Assembly (NCBI GenBank): GCA_021648525.1
Contig: JAKISP010000002.1
Span: 59,379 to 123,378 of the forward strand
Direction: 5' to 3'
Source of the DNA: Gammaproteobacteria bacterium
Lineage (GTDB): Bacteria > Pseudomonadota > Gammaproteobacteria > SZUA-140
DNA: 64,000 bases
Every line of letters starts with the position of its first letter. The first letter of the stretch is position 1. Under the pieces are notes generated by a model. That model was not told the DNA's origin. It saw only the letters and a list, made by a program, of their open reading frames with translations, and ran no database searches. Below are positions 27,985 to 39,401 of this stretch, in pieces. The translations under genes were made by a program, and so were the position numbers.

Positions 27985-30183
27985 ATGTCCCGAATTATTC
28001 GAAAAGCTTATTTACCCAGTATCGTAGCGTGCCTGGTATTATCTATTGCATCAAACACTTGGGCTACCCCCCTTAATAACCCCGACAATCCAACCGCGTC
28101 AATAATTGATCAGCAACGCGCCGATTTCGTGACAGCAGAGCAAGCATTACAGCGCGGTGCGATCACACAATTCAAAAAATTAACGCCTCAGCTGCAGGAC
28201 TATCCACTCTATCCGTATCTACGCTATGAATATCTACGCACACGACTGCATAAACGACCAGCGGAAGAGATCAATACCTTTATCGATACCTTTCATGATA
28301 GCCCGCTCAGCTCACGACTCCATTTTCGCTGGATCAAGAAGCTCGCACAAAATGGACGCTGGAAAGAGATTGAGCAATATTACCGGCCAGGCAATAATGT
28401 CACACTAGCCTGCTACTATCGCCGCGCCCTGCTCAAGAAAGGAGACCAGGAAGCGGCCTTCGATCGCCTTGAACAGTTATGGCTGGTAGGGCACTCACAG
28501 CCTCGCGCCTGCGATCCACTATTTACTGCATGGCACGACGCAGGCTTTATTGATGACACGCTCGCATGGCAGCGCATTCAACTCGCAATGGGTAAACGCA
28601 AACTCACGCTGACCCGTTACTTGACCCGTTTTCTATCCAGAAAAGAACGCGTCTGGGCCAACAAATGGATTGAAGTACACCGCAAACCGTCACGCATTCT
28701 TTCGACAAAGTATTTTACCAGCGAACACCCAATGCGTAACACCATCATCGTACACGGCCTAACGCGCATGGCGCGCACCAATCCAGTCAAAACCGCTAGC
28801 GCATGGCAGACAACAATAAGCGCCCGCTACCCGTTCAGCGATGATGAAATTAGCCGTGTTGAGCGTGCCATAGGAATGGCTATGGCACTGCGTAACAAAC
28901 CTGAAGCGCTCAGCTGGCTTGCTGTGCTTGAAGAAAAACCAGCCGATCAATCACTACGCGAATGGCGTGTGCGTACCGCACTCAATCAGCAAAACTGGGA
29001 TGCAGCACTGGCCTGGCTCTATCAATTAAACGACAATGAACAGCAAATGACACGCTGGCAATATTGGCGCGCACGCGCACTAGAGGCACTCGGCCAGCAA
29101 GTAGAGGCCGAAGCAATCTACAATACCCTGGCGATGAGTCGCGGCTACTACAGCTTTCTTGCAGCCGACAAACTCGCCCGCCCTTACCGTCTCGAACATG
29201 CCGCCTTATTACAAAACGATGAACTCGCTACCAATATTGAACAACTTCCCGGTATTTTAAGGGCACGCGAACTGTTTATACTCAAACGCACGGTAGAAGC
29301 ACGAAGAGAGTGGTTTCACGCGACCCAGCATATGAGTGAAAAACAGCTGCACCAGGCCGGGCAATTAGCCCATCGCTGGGGCTGGCATGATCGCGCCATC
29401 CTGACCATTGCTCGCACTAAACATCGCGATGACCTGGATGTACGTTTTCCGCTTGTTCACCAAAACAAGATCATGCTCAAGGCCAGTGAAAATAACGTCG
29501 ATGCCGCACTCGCCTTTGCCCTGATCCGCCAGGAGAGCGCCTTTACTTCCGACGCCCGCTCCAGCGCAGGGGCAATGGGATTAATGCAACTGATGCCACG
29601 CACAGCCAAACAGCTGACGCGCGGCACCGGCATTCGCATTAAAAACCATATGCAACTGATCGACATTGATATCAACCTGAAGCTCGGTATGAAACACCTG
29701 GGCAAAGTGATGAAACGCTTCAATAACAACCCAGTTCTCGCCCTCGCCGCCTACAATGCAGGCCAGGCCCGGGTAAAACGCTGGATTCCAGACAAACAAC
29801 AGGTCGACGCAGACCTGTGGGCCGAAACCATTCCGTTTAAAGAGACGCGCAATTATATTCAGAACATCATGGTATTTACGCTTATCTACGAGCAACATCT
29901 GGGGCGACCACTGACCCCTCTGGCACAGCGCATGATGCCTGTCGGCACTGCTCCGCCCGTTATCACACCGAAAATTGACGAAAATCTTCCCGCTCAATCT
30001 GCCACCAATAATGCAGATACCATTAAAATTTCTAACCCCATCCCCATCAAAAATAACACAACGACCCCGGCAACCAACGACCACCAGACGCAATCGCATA
30101 AAAAAAATGATATAAGTGGTATCAAAATGATGCAATATAACAATACCATTACCCTTAGCCATTCAGAACAAGAGGGAATCTAG
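27985..30183 (+). CDS. slt: Soluble lytic murein transglycosylase
   Basis: Slt cleaves peptidoglycan glycan strands to 1,6-anhydro products in the periplasm. 732 residues: signal peptide (about 1-27), a long alpha-superhelical U/L domain (about 40-460), then a C-terminal lysozyme-like domain. Catalytic Glu is in 'ALIRQESAFTSDARSSAGAM'; 'GLMQLMPRTAK' and 'LALAAYNAGQARV' are conserved. About 80 extra C-terminal residues, rich in Asn, Thr and Pro, make it longer than E. coli Slt70 and look disordered. The next gene starts 37 nt downstream. Confidence 0.95.
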   Translation: MSRIIRKAYLPSIVACLVLSIASNTWATPLNNPDNPTASIIDQQRADFVTAEQALQRGAITQFKKLTPQLQDYPLYPYLRYEYLRTRLHKRPAEEINTFIDTFHDSPLSSRLHFRWIKKLAQNGRWKEIEQYYRPGNNVTLACYYRRALLKKGDQEAAFDRLEQLWLVGHSQPRACDPLFTAWHDAGFIDDTLAWQRIQLAMGKRKLTLTRYLTRFLSRKERVWANKWIEVHRKPSRILSTKYFTSEHPMRNTIIVHGLTRMARTNPVKTASAWQTTISARYPFSDDEISRVERAIGMAMALRNKPEALSWLAVLEEKPADQSLREWRVRTALNQQNWDAALAWLYQLNDNEQQMTRWQYWRARALEALGQQVEAEAIYNTLAMSRGYYSFLAADKLARPYRLEHAALLQNDELATNIEQLPGILRARELFILKRTVEARREWFHATQHMSEKQLHQAGQLAHRWGWHDRAILTIARTKHRDDLDVRFPLVHQNKIMLKASENNVDAALAFALIRQESAFTSDARSSAGAMGLMQLMPRTAKQLTRGTGIRIKNHMQLIDIDINLKLGMKHLGKVMKRFNNNPVLALAAYNAGQARVKRWIPDKQQVDADLWAETIPFKETRNYIQNIMVFTLIYEQHLGRPLTPLAQRMMPVGTAPPVITPKIDENLPAQSATNNADTIKISNPIPIKNNTTTPATNDHQTQSHKKNDISGIKMMQYNNTITLSHSEQEGI

Positions 30184-30220
30184 CAACGCGGCCTCATACG
30201 GTAACGTTGTACCACCAGTC

Positions 30221-31708
30221 ATGCACATACCAGCACCCAGCCTTTCTACACCCGAGATACTCCCCGACCCAACATCGGCATCACTCACTCGCCCCACGCG
30301 TGTGATTGCCATCAGTAGCGGCAAAGGTGGCGTCGGTAAAACCAGCGTTAGCACCAACCTCGGCATCGCACTCGCCAAACTAGGGGCAAAGGTCTGCATC
30401 CTGGATGCAGATACGGGCCTCGCCAATATCAATATCCTGCTAAACCTAAGACCAGAGTTCACCATTGAGCACCTGCTAAACGGTGAAAAAAATATCGATG
30501 AAATCATGCTCGATGGCCCTGATGGTATCAAGGTCGTACCAGCTGCATCTGGTATCTCAGAGTGCGCAGAGCTCAACCAGGAGCAATATCACGTATTATC
30601 AAAGGCACTATCACAGTTAGAATCTCGTTTCGACTACCTGCTAATAGATACCGCAGCAGGTATCGGGGAAACAGTATTAGCGTTTCTCGCCTCAGCACAA
30701 TACTGCGTCCTGGTGGTCACACCTGAACCGACCTCACTCACTGATGCCTTTTCACTCATACGCGTGATGAAACGTAAACAACTCAAACAGCCGATCTACA
30801 CCATTGTGAATCGTGCCGCTAGCCCACAAAAGGCAAATGAAATATTCCATCGTTTTTCCGCCGCGACTAAAAAATATCTGCAGACATGTATTGGCTACAT
30901 GGGCAGTATTGCGGAAGATCCCATGATTAGCAGTGCGGTTTACCTCCAAACCCCCATCATCATTGCACAACCTCAAAGCCCGGCAAGTCAGTGTATTCAA
31001 GCACTTGCCATACGCATAGACAACAAACTTATCGCCAGTAAAAAACCACACCATTTCAGCAAATACTGGCACGACAAGCGCCAGCCTGGCAGTGATGCGA
31101 GTGATATTTCTGCGCCTAAAATTGCACCTGACACCGCTTCCAGCACAGCACTCTCTGGTGATTATCTATCAGTCGCCATCCTCTCCTATCTACAATACCC
31201 CGAAACCAGCAAGGGCGAAGCTAAACAGCTACTGCAGCCACTTATCGATGCTGGGCTTGAGCGCTTTGGCGCAGCTGTATTTAACCTGCCTGCAGCAGCT
31301 GAGCCTGCAAAGACAACAACCTCGGCACAAATACCAACGGCAGGGACTGCATCAAACATCTCTCGCCTGGTATCTGACATTGAAGAACCCGAAGCAACGC
31401 AAATCATTCAACAACTTGTTTCCCGCCACAAGCGATTATTCAATAAATCACCGCTCGATCTTGAAGACACATTCACCGAAATCCTGTGCCAAACAGAAAT
31501 GAACGAAACACAATGCTCTGCCATGCTTGAAACCTTACGGCAATATTATCGTGAGCACTTTGGTGATTATGAGCAGGATGAAAAAACAAAACTCATCGAA
31601 ACATTTGCTGAGTTTTCACAGCAGATTCAACAACGAGAAAAGCAACTCGATAACGATCTACAGCGGCTCTCAGACATCGTGAAGAAATTCAGCGACGCCC
31701 ATATGTAA
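30221..31708 (+). CDS. MinD/ParA-type ATPase, FlhG-like, with C-terminal extension
   Basis: 495 residues. The N-terminal ATPase (about 25-270) has a deviant Walker A 'SSGKGGVGKTSVSTN', 'DADTGLANINILLNL' and 'YLLIDTAAGIGETV', closest to FlhG/FleN, which set flagellum number and place. A further 220 residues, helical and partly coiled-coil, have no match I recognise; FlhG is about 290 residues. No flagellar genes are near. The convergent neighbour is a GspE/PilB ATPase, so a role in placing a pilus or secretion machine is possible but inferred. Confidence 0.82.
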   Translation: MHIPAPSLSTPEILPDPTSASLTRPTRVIAISSGKGGVGKTSVSTNLGIALAKLGAKVCILDADTGLANINILLNLRPEFTIEHLLNGEKNIDEIMLDGPDGIKVVPAASGISECAELNQEQYHVLSKALSQLESRFDYLLIDTAAGIGETVLAFLASAQYCVLVVTPEPTSLTDAFSLIRVMKRKQLKQPIYTIVNRAASPQKANEIFHRFSAATKKYLQTCIGYMGSIAEDPMISSAVYLQTPIIIAQPQSPASQCIQALAIRIDNKLIASKKPHHFSKYWHDKRQPGSDASDISAPKIAPDTASSTALSGDYLSVAILSYLQYPETSKGEAKQLLQPLIDAGLERFGAAVFNLPAAAEPAKTTTSAQIPTAGTASNISRLVSDIEEPEATQIIQQLVSRHKRLFNKSPLDLEDTFTEILCQTEMNETQCSAMLETLRQYYREHFGDYEQDEKTKLIETFAEFSQQIQQREKQLDNDLQRLSDIVKKFSDAHM

Positions 31709-31808
31709 TCAAATCATACAATGACTCGAATATCCGCGCTCAATGAGATTAAGAGACAACAGTTTGACATTGATCAATGCGCGTCAATTCAGAACAATAG
31801 TTTTTCCA

Positions 31809-33599
31809 TCACTCATCCACCTGCGGTGGCGCGACTCTAAAGACCTCATCCAACGAGGTAATCCCCCTCGCCACCTTCTGCAGGCCACTAATCCGCAACG
31901 GCCGCATTCCCTCTTTTTGCGCCTGCTGCCGAACCTGTGCAATATCAACCTTCTGATGACGCAACTGCTCCCGCAGGCCACTCGACAACGTCATCATCTC
32001 ATAGATGCCCACACGCCCCGCATACCCTGTTTGACGACATTCCAGACAACCATTGGCCGCCATGATTTTCTCTGGCACCGCGCTCTTCCACGGCTGACTC
32101 AACGCCTGCCACAACGCTTTGTCAGGTGTCGTTGGCTGTTTACAATGTGGGCATAACGTCCTTACCAAGCGCTGCGCCACCACGCCAATCACCGAGGCGC
32201 TAATCATGTATTGTGGCACTCCAATCTCCAGCAGCCGCGTAATCGCCAGCACAGCATCATTGGTATGCAGCGTCGATATCACCAGGTGACCGGTTAACGC
32301 CGCCTGTATCGCTACCTCGGCTGTTTCACGGTCACGTATCTCACCCACCATAATAATGTCTGGGTCCTGCCGTAACAGTGCACGCACACCATCAGCAAAA
32401 GCGAGGTCAATATTGTGCTGCACCTGCATCTGATTAAAATCAGGCACCACCATCTCAATCGGGTCTTCAATGGTACAGATATTCAACTCCGGCCTGGCGA
32501 GGTGCTTCAACGTCGAATACAGCGTAGTGGTTTTACCCGAGCCTGTTGGCCCTGTCACCAGGATAATACCATGTGGCTTGTCGATCATCCCTTTCCACTG
32601 TGCTGATTCTGCCTGGCCAAAACCAAGGTCAGAAAAATTCTTCACCAGAATATCCGGATCAAAAATACGCATCACCATCTTCTCACCAAAGGCAGTCGGC
32701 ATGGTTGAGAGGCGCAGCTCCACCTCTTTGCCATTCGGTGTTCTGGTTTTTAAGCGACCATCAAGCGGACGTCGTTTTTCAGCCAGATCCATCCGGCCCA
32801 AAATCTTGATTCGGCTAACCACTGCTGCCATCACCGTCGCAGGTAACTCATACACCTGATTCAACATGCCATCAATACGAAAACGGATATTTCCCTGCTC
32901 ACGCCGCGGTTCTAAATGGATATCACTCGCTCGCTGATCAAAGGCGTACTGCAGTAACCAATCGACGATATTAACCACATGCTGGTCATTCGCATCCAGG
33001 CTACCTGCCTTGCCCATTTCCAGCATCTGTTCAAGATTATTAATTTCACTGGGCACCTCACCATGCTGGTCGTCATTAGCCCCCACCACTGATTTAGAGA
33101 TGGCATAAAATTCAACACGAAAACGCTCGATATCAGCAGGACTGGTGATCTCTAACCTGATCTCTTTATTCAGGACATGCTCAAGCTCTTTCATCCACGC
33201 GATCTGATAGGGTTCTGCTGTCGCGATCACCACATGAGACACCCCCATTTCAATCGGCAGGAGCTTATTTCGTTCTGCATAGCTATATGAAACAACCGCA
33301 GCAATACGAGCAACATCGACCGTTAAGGGGTCAATACGACGATAGGGAATAGATAATTTTTCAGCCAGCCACTGACTCAGAAAGTCCTGATTTAACGCTT
33401 GAGGTGGCTCCGTAGCAGCCATTAAATTATGACTCGCTACAATCGCAAACGGATGCTGCTCACCCGTATCGCGAAAGCGCGCCTTAAGCATCAACATCTC
33501 ATGCTGCTCTTTATCAATCAAACCCTCGGCGCGTAATTGATCGCTAATTTCATCAAGCCTGATACGGCGTGATTCGCCCGTCACACCCACTTGTGACAC
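31809..33599 (-). CDS. GspE/PilB-type secretion or pilus assembly ATPase
   Basis: 596 residues from a GTG with GGAG upstream. An N-terminal T2SSE_N-type domain (about 60-160) precedes the ATPase domain: 'SDIHLEPRREQGNIRFRIDG', Walker A 'GPTGSGKTTTLYST', Asp box 'EDPIE', Walker B 'MVGEIRDRETAE', His box 'LTGHLVISTLHTN'. A tetracysteine zinc motif 'CPHC' and 'CLEC' is present. Such ATPases power type II secretion or type IV pilus extension. No other machine genes are in the window. Confidence 0.93.
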   Translation of the reverse strand: MSQVGVTGESRRIRLDEISDQLRAEGLIDKEQHEMLMLKARFRDTGEQHPFAIVASHNLMAATEPPQALNQDFLSQWLAEKLSIPYRRIDPLTVDVARIAAVVSYSYAERNKLLPIEMGVSHVVIATAEPYQIAWMKELEHVLNKEIRLEITSPADIERFRVEFYAISKSVVGANDDQHGEVPSEINNLEQMLEMGKAGSLDANDQHVVNIVDWLLQYAFDQRASDIHLEPRREQGNIRFRIDGMLNQVYELPATVMAAVVSRIKILGRMDLAEKRRPLDGRLKTRTPNGKEVELRLSTMPTAFGEKMVMRIFDPDILVKNFSDLGFGQAESAQWKGMIDKPHGIILVTGPTGSGKTTTLYSTLKHLARPELNICTIEDPIEMVVPDFNQMQVQHNIDLAFADGVRALLRQDPDIIMVGEIRDRETAEVAIQAALTGHLVISTLHTNDAVLAITRLLEIGVPQYMISASVIGVVAQRLVRTLCPHCKQPTTPDKALWQALSQPWKSAVPEKIMAANGCLECRQTGYAGRVGIYEMMTLSSGLREQLRHQKVDIAQVRQQAQKEGMRPLRISGLQKVARGITSLDEVFRVAPPQVDE

Positions 33600-34020
33600 C
33601 CCATCTCCATTTACTTACCTCCGCCCCTAAAGATTCGATTTTGTCGTTTATTCACCATTAGAAATCACAATAAAAACAGCAAGCCACACCATAGTAACGG
33701 CAGCGTTCACTCCAATGCCAGCTCATTATAGGTATATATTCCAGCAACAATTGCACCGCGAAGCATTCGCAGCAGCAGAATCACCATATAGCCTACCGCA
33801 AGCCGACCAACGATAAAGCCGGTTCACCGCCACTTAATCAATGTAAAGAAAAATGAAAACACTCCGATAAAATAATTATGAGGCCTCGAAACTATCAATA
33901 AACCCAGCCCAATAGCAACGAAAATCAATCACAAACCAGCCACACAGACGCTAGTGATTTAGCCGCATATAACAAGGTGATGAATGGAATTCTCACCCAA
34001 AATACTAAAAGGAATCAGGG
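33600..34020. other. Intergenic, no gene seen
   Basis: About 420 AT-rich bases upstream of the hybrid kinase; no clear promoter or repeat was found. Confidence 0.35.
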
Positions 34021-34140
34021 ATGAAAAACCGTCAAAAATATCACGCCCTGTTCAGCACCCAGGCCACATCACCACGCCTTATAGTCAACACAGATAGCAA
34101 TGCTCGTCAGCACACCCTGTTTTCACCAGCAGGGAAATGA
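34021..34140 (+). CDS. Possible 39-residue leader ORF before the hybrid kinase
   Basis: ATG preceded by AAGGAATCAGGG opens a 39-codon ORF ending 6 nt before the GTG of the hybrid kinase. The product ('MKNRQKYHALFSTQATSPRL' at its start) has no recognisable domain. The tight spacing suggests translational coupling; it may also be chance. Confidence 0.3.
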   Translation: MKNRQKYHALFSTQATSPRLIVNTDSNARQHTLFSPAGK

Positions 34141-34146
34141 CAATCC

Positions 34147-37100
34147 GTGAATACAACCTCAGAAAATGCTATTCCAGCGCGCGGTAAATCACGAGATTCG
34201 CTCGCTCGTAGTTTATTTTTATGGTTTTTACTACTCTCACTTCTGCCAATGACACTAACCGCATGGGTAGGCTACCGCCAGGCAAGTGATGGCCTGCATG
34301 AATCTGTCTCACAAAAACTTGAACAAGATGCCCGTGAAAGTGCCAGATTTGTCCGTAGCTGGTTTGACTACCGCTTCATGGACATCAACAGCCAGGCTGG
34401 AAGTCAACGTAATGCCGATTTTCTAATCGCCTTAAAAAAATCGTATGAAGCCAGCCACAGCAGTCTGGCAGAATTCACCAAAAGCGAACGCTGGCTGAGG
34501 CTAGTAAAGCGCAACCAAAAAGATTTGATTAGCTTTTCACGTCAGTATGACTACATCTACAACCTGTTTTTAATTGATACAGATGGCAACATCCTATTCA
34601 CTATCGCCAACGAATCAAACCTGGGCAGCAATCTCTTTAGCGGTCCCGATGCCACAACACACTTTGCCAACAGCGCCAGAAAAACGTTAGAGAATAGTCA
34701 AACACTATTTTCAGACCTTGAGCCATATTCACCATCTAATAATAAAATAACTGGCTTCATTACCGCACCAATATTAAATCCCGAGGGAGAAAAGGCTGGA
34801 TTATTTGCAATTCAAATACAACATGAGCGCATCACTCAGCTGATACATAACAACGTCAATAACAAATCCCTGATTCATTACATCATCGGCCATGATGGAA
34901 AGTTACGAACACCACTTAATCATAAAAATGAAGGTGACGTATTAAATCGTCAGATTAATTCAAAACAGTTCATGCTCTGGAAAAAAGAGCATGCCAGCAA
35001 TAATACGACTAACGATAATGGGGTTGAAGTCGCCTTCAATTACACCGGCCCAAATGGACAAGAGGTTATTGGCGTACACCAGACGATACAGTTACCGGGG
35101 ATAAACTGGGCACTCATCAGTGAAATTAATAGCGATGATGCGCTCGCACCAGCACACAGATTAAAGCAGATCGTGCTGTTGATATTTTTAATCACCAGCA
35201 TTCTGGTCGCTGGCCTCGCTATTTTCCAGGCAAGACGAATCACCCGACCTATCACACAACTGGTTGAAGCCAGCAAGGCAATTGCGGCGGGGAAAACCGG
35301 CCAACAAGTCGAGGTCAAAGCAAACAATGAGATTGGCATCCTTGCAGATGCATTTAATCACATGAATTCAGCACGGCTAGAACAAGAACTAATGATGGAA
35401 CAGAGCAGCCTGGAAATTCAGGAGGCACTTATTGACCTGGAAGAACAGCGTTTTGCACTCGATCAACATGCAATTGTCGCTATTACTGATGCAGCAGGCA
35501 CGATTCATTTTGTAAATGACAAGTTTACTGAGATCACTGGTTATAGTCGAAAAGAACTACTCGGCCAAAACCATCGCATACTTAATTCGGGTCATCACGA
35601 AAAGAATTTTTTTAAAGCGATGTACCATATGATTTCATCGGGAAAAGTCTGGAATGGTGAGATATGCAATAAATCAAAAAGTGGTCGCCTCTATTGGGTC
35701 GATACCACTATCGTTCCCTTTCTTGACGATGATGGCGAACCAGAGAGCTACATTGCGATCCGCACAGATATCACAGAACGAAAATTTGCTGAAAACAAAC
35801 TAAAGAAAAATGAACATAGCCTTGCCCTCGCTCAACAAATGGCTCATATGGGAAGCTGGGAACTCGACATTAAAAAAAATGAGTTAACCTGGTCAAATGA
35901 AGCATATCGAATATTTGATGTTGACCAAAATAACACCAGTGCATCATATGAAATTCTCATGAATGTGATTCACCCAGATGATAGAGAAATGGTAAACAAG
36001 ACCTACGAAAATTCCATCAAAAAACACGAGCCATATAACATCGAACACCGCTTGCTAATGAGTGACGGCATCATTAAATACGTCAATGAACGCTGCGAAA
36101 TCACTTACGACAAACGAGGCAATGCAACGCTATCAATCGGCACAATATTAGACATCACTGATCGCAAACATGCTGAATTTGCACTGCTGGAAGCAAAAGA
36201 GGCTGCTGAATCTGCCACACAGCAGAAATCAGAGTTTCTGGCTAACATGAGTCACGAGATACGCACACCGATGAACGGTATTATCGGCATGTCAGGCCTG
36301 TTATTAGATACTAACCTTACTTCAAAACAACGTAGTTACGCCAAAGCAACCATGAGCTCTGCCGATGCTTTACTGACCATCATCAATGACATTCTGGATT
36401 TTTCAAAAATCGAAGCAGGAAAAATGGAACTTGAAGAAGTTCCATTTGACCTTCAATCATTAACCGAGGATGTTTCTGAATTAATGGCATTAAAGTGCCG
36501 AGAAAAAAATATTGTAATGCTGCTCCGATACAAACCTGATACAAAACGATTTGTCATTGGTGACCCTGGTCGGGTACGTCAAATTTTATTAAATTTGCTT
36601 AGTAACGCAGTTAAATTCACCCAACAGGGGAATATTTTACTCACGGTAGAGTCAGCGAGCGATAACCAGTCAAATAGCAATATTGCCATATTCAAGATAT
36701 CAGTAAAAGACTCAGGCATCGGGATAGCAGAAGAAAAGCTATCACGTGTCTTTAATAAATTTGATCAGGAAGATAGCTCTACCACACGTAAATATGGCGG
36801 CACGGGGCTTGGGCTTGCGATATGCCAACAGCTCTGCTCTTTGATGCATGGTGACATCAAGGTTGAAAGTCAAAAAGGCAGCGGCTCAACCTTCAGCTTC
36901 ACTATTAAATTAACGATAAACTCTGAACCATCCAGAGAGCAGCTCACCATAAAAAACTTCGACCATTTAAAAGGGCTCAAAATACTTATTGTTGATGATT
37001 GTCCAACAGCACGAATAATATTTGAAGAGCAGGTCTCGACATTAGAGATGAGAGAGGTTGTCAGTACCATTGGTGGTGACATGGCAATTAATGCACTCCA

Positions 37101-38238
37101 ACAAGGCATCCGTAACAACGATCCCTTTGATATCGCAATCATCGATTATAAAATGCCAGATATGGATGGCGAAGAGCTTGTCGCTGAAATATCAAAACAA
37201 AAATTACTCGACAATGGAGCCATTTTATTTGTCACATCATTCCCTGGAAAAGGGGGGCTCAGGAATTTACAATCACCAGGACTGGGTGGCTATTTAGAAA
37301 AGCCGACTCACCCATCTGAGGTGCCATTAGTACTCTCATTAATCTGGAGTGCAAAACAGTCCGGGAGTGAAATACCACTGGTCACACGACATACAATCCA
37401 GGAGTCAATTTCGGGGCCACGTCAAAAACTGATGCTATCCAATGCACAAATACTGCTTGCTGAAGACAACCCTGTCAACATTAATGTCGCCACAGAAATG
37501 CTCGAAGGGTATGGCTGCACAGTCACTCCAGCTGGCAACGGACTAGAGGCCCTGGCTTTAACCAGGCTTCGTGATTTTGATTTAATCTTTATGGATTGCC
37601 TGATGCCTGAAATGGATGGTTTTGAAGCCACCGCAGAAATTCGAAAACTACAGGAAAAAGAGCCAGAGCAGGAATACCCGCCTATTATCGCGTTCACCGC
37701 CAACGCAATGAAATCTGACCGAGAGAAATGCTTAAGTGCAGGAATGGATGACTACATATCAAAACCTGTTAGTCAGGCGTCACTTGAAAAGATCTTGATT
37801 AAGTGGCTAGAGCACAAAATGGAGCTGGTTGATGACAACAGCGACGAAAGCCTGACCGAGCCTGCCAACAAACCTCCTGAACCATCAGGAGTACTGGATT
37901 TTGAACCCTTCAACCAACTTAGAAAAATGTTCGGCGATCGCTTCCCAGACACAATTGAACAGCACACCCAAAATGCACTCGACAATATCAAGCGAGTCGA
38001 AAGCGCAATCCATCAAGGAGACCTGGGGTTATTAGAACACGCAGCACATTCAATTAAAGGGGCCAGCGGGCAGTTTGGTGCTAAACAGCTCAGTGAAATC
38101 TCACTCAAAATGGAATCAATTGCCAAAGAAGGCGATCTTAAGCAGGCCAAAGCACTCTTCAACGAACTCCAGATCGCGCAACAAGAAGCCGCTAAAGTCA
38201 TGCTGCAGCAGATCGAAGCACCAGTAACAGAGGCTTAA
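34147..38238 (+). CDS. Membrane hybrid sensor histidine kinase with two receivers and Hpt
   Basis: 1363 residues from a GTG. Transmembrane helix (about 23-45), large periplasmic Cache-type sensor (about 46-340), second helix (about 341-361), HAMP (about 362-412), two PAS/PAC domains (about 430-555 and 556-680), HisKA with phospho-His703 in '[11 protein letters not shown]', HATPase ('[13 protein letters not shown]'), receiver 1 (Asp1000 in '[12 protein letters not shown]'), receiver 2 (Asp1150 in '[12 protein letters not shown]') and Hpt (His1301 in '[12 protein letters not shown]'). It has all parts for a His-Asp-His relay; the final response regulator is not adjacent. Ligand unknown. Confidence 0.93.
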   Translation: MNTTSENAIPARGKSRDSLARSLFLWFLLLSLLPMTLTAWVGYRQASDGLHESVSQKLEQDARESARFVRSWFDYRFMDINSQAGSQRNADFLIALKKSYEASHSSLAEFTKSERWLRLVKRNQKDLISFSRQYDYIYNLFLIDTDGNILFTIANESNLGSNLFSGPDATTHFANSARKTLENSQTLFSDLEPYSPSNNKITGFITAPILNPEGEKAGLFAIQIQHERITQLIHNNVNNKSLIHYIIGHDGKLRTPLNHKNEGDVLNRQINSKQFMLWKKEHASNNTTNDNGVEVAFNYTGPNGQEVIGVHQTIQLPGINWALISEINSDDALAPAHRLKQIVLLIFLITSILVAGLAIFQARRITRPITQLVEASKAIAAGKTGQQVEVKANNEIGILADAFNHMNSARLEQELMMEQSSLEIQEALIDLEEQRFALDQHAIVAITDAAGTIHFVNDKFTEITGYSRKELLGQNHRILNSGHHEKNFFKAMYHMISSGKVWNGEICNKSKSGRLYWVDTTIVPFLDDDGEPESYIAIRTDITERKFAENKLKKNEHSLALAQQMAHMGSWELDIKKNELTWSNEAYRIFDVDQNNTSASYEILMNVIHPDDREMVNKTYENSIKKHEPYNIEHRLLMSDGIIKYVNERCEITYDKRGNATLSIGTILDITDRKHAEFALLEAKEAAESATQQKSEFLANMSHEIRTPMNGIIGMSGLLLDTNLTSKQRSYAKATMSSADALLTIINDILDFSKIEAGKMELEEVPFDLQSLTEDVSELMALKCREKNIVMLLRYKPDTKRFVIGDPGRVRQILLNLLSNAVKFTQQGNILLTVESASDNQSNSNIAIFKISVKDSGIGIAEEKLSRVFNKFDQEDSSTTRKYGGTGLGLAICQQLCSLMHGDIKVESQKGSGSTFSFTIKLTINSEPSREQLTIKNFDHLKGLKILIVDDCPTARIIFEEQVSTLEMREVVSTIGGDMAINALQQGIRNNDPFDIAIIDYKMPDMDGEELVAEISKQKLLDNGAILFVTSFPGKGGLRNLQSPGLGGYLEKPTHPSEVPLVLSLIWSAKQSGSEIPLVTRHTIQESISGPRQKLMLSNAQILLAEDNPVNINVATEMLEGYGCTVTPAGNGLEALALTRLRDFDLIFMDCLMPEMDGFEATAEIRKLQEKEPEQEYPPIIAFTANAMKSDREKCLSAGMDDYISKPVSQASLEKILIKWLEHKMELVDDNSDESLTEPANKPPEPSGVLDFEPFNQLRKMFGDRFPDTIEQHTQNALDNIKRVESAIHQGDLGLLEHAAHSIKGASGQFGAKQLSEISLKMESIAKEGDLKQAKALFNELQIAQQEAAKVMLQQIEAPVTEA

Positions 38239-38248
38239 TTAATACACG

Positions 38249-38755
38249 CTAACGATCACCAGAAATGCCTAACCAAACCTTTTTAAACTGATTGATACCC
38301 TTATCCCAAAACCATACTGCAATCGCATCATCAAAGCGATTTTGATAAATCGCGGCTTTCTTCAGTTCGAGCACCTCAGGCTCCTCCGGCCCACACACCC
38401 AATAACCGAGTGCACAGGCAGTTTTATAACGACCGGGCGCCGCCAGCTTAATGCGCATTTTCAACCCGGCATCCGCGTACTCCTCACCCCACTCAACTCG
38501 GTCAAGCACCTGCCACTCATACCCAGTCGCTGTCGAGACATATACAACTAAACCTTCCCCCGGATAGTTAATGCTCTTTAACAAAAAGGCATGATCAAGC
38601 TTACCATCCTGATTAAAGTCACTCTCAATCCTTGTCTGATTTAATGGCGACTCAACGGCCATCTCCTTTTCTGTAGGCAGACGCCAGTCGGCAGGGAACG
38701 CCAATGCCAATGCCTCAAATGAAAACAACATTAATATAAGACCAGTAATCCGCAT
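38249..38755 (-). CDS. Secreted protein of unknown function
   Basis: 168 residues from ATG 38755; signal peptide 'MRITGLILMLFSFEALAL' with cleavage near 'ALA'. The mature part contains 'ESDFNQDGKLDHAFLL', a calcium-loop or FG-GAP-like motif (DxNxDGxxD), and two Cys ('ACALGYWVCG') that could form a disulphide. Family not recognised. Convergent with the hybrid kinase. Confidence 0.7.
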   Translation of the reverse strand: MRITGLILMLFSFEALALAFPADWRLPTEKEMAVESPLNQTRIESDFNQDGKLDHAFLLKSINYPGEGLVVYVSTATGYEWQVLDRVEWGEEYADAGLKMRIKLAAPGRYKTACALGYWVCGPEEPEVLELKKAAIYQNRFDDAIAVWFWDKGINQFKKVWLGISGDR

Positions 38756-38829
38756 AGCTATCTCTTTGATGACGTACGTTGCTCTCTGATTGATTTGGCA
38801 AAGCACCCGCTTATTATCGACAATCTCGT

Positions 38830-39093
38830 ATGACTTTCAAATCCCCAAAACTAAATGAGATGCTGCAACAGCTTATCGCGCTGCCATCGATGAACAGCGC
38901 CAGCCCCGAGTCTGATACCAGCAATCGAGAGGTGGTTGATCTATTAGCCTCATGGCTCGACAAACCAGGATTCGAGGTCACCATCACGCCACTCCCTGAC
39001 CAGACACATCAACCGGATGAGTACCTTTCATTAGATAGAATTCAGCCGACCGTTGAATGGCTATCAAAGCTAATACGGCAGTTTTGCCTGTAA
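38830..39093 (+). pseudogene. argE: argE relic with large internal deletion
   Basis: The 87-codon frame joins the first ~57 residues of an acetylornithine deacetylase ('LNEMLQQLIALPSMNSASPE', 'VVDLLASWL') to its last ~30 residues ('HQPDEYLSLDRIQPTVEWL'). The middle ~300 residues, with the zinc site and catalytic Glu, are missing, so it cannot be active. The join keeps the frame. A MITE-like element begins 8 nt after the stop. A functional arginine pathway must use another gene. Confidence 0.8.
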
Positions 39094-39100
39094 AATACAC

Positions 39101-39265
39101 TAGGAGCCTATCGGACTTAGGTGATCGTCGCGAGAGAAAGCCATTTTGAGACCATTTTTTCGATCATTTGAGGCGAATATTGAGCATATTTAACGAAATT
39201 GATCGGAAAAATGGACCGAAATGGCTTTTTCGTAGTAGATTCATCCTAAGTCCGACAGGCTCCTA
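39101..39265 (+). repeat. MITE-like element, copy 1
   Basis: 165 bp with 20 bp terminal inverted repeats (consensus AGGAGCCTGTCGGACTTAGG) and TA at both ends. The two halves are nearly complementary, so the whole element can fold into one long hairpin around a central AT-rich loop. No ORF. Nearly identical to copy 3 and, inverted, to copy 2. Confidence 0.85.
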
Positions 39266-39401
39266 GACCTGCTTTGCTTCCGACCCACGAAGCTTTTAAC
39301 TCAAAATTTTTATAGCGATAAAGCTGATTTTTTTCGAATTGATTATCAATCAAAGCCTATTGATACTGTGAGCACTTTCACCAACTAATAAGGACAACAC
39401 A

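Noticed and set aside
39334..39352. FNR box before the 31-residue ORF (TTGAT near ATCAA)
   Set aside because: The half-sites TTGAT and ATCAA are 5 bases apart, not 4, so the match to the FNR consensus fails.
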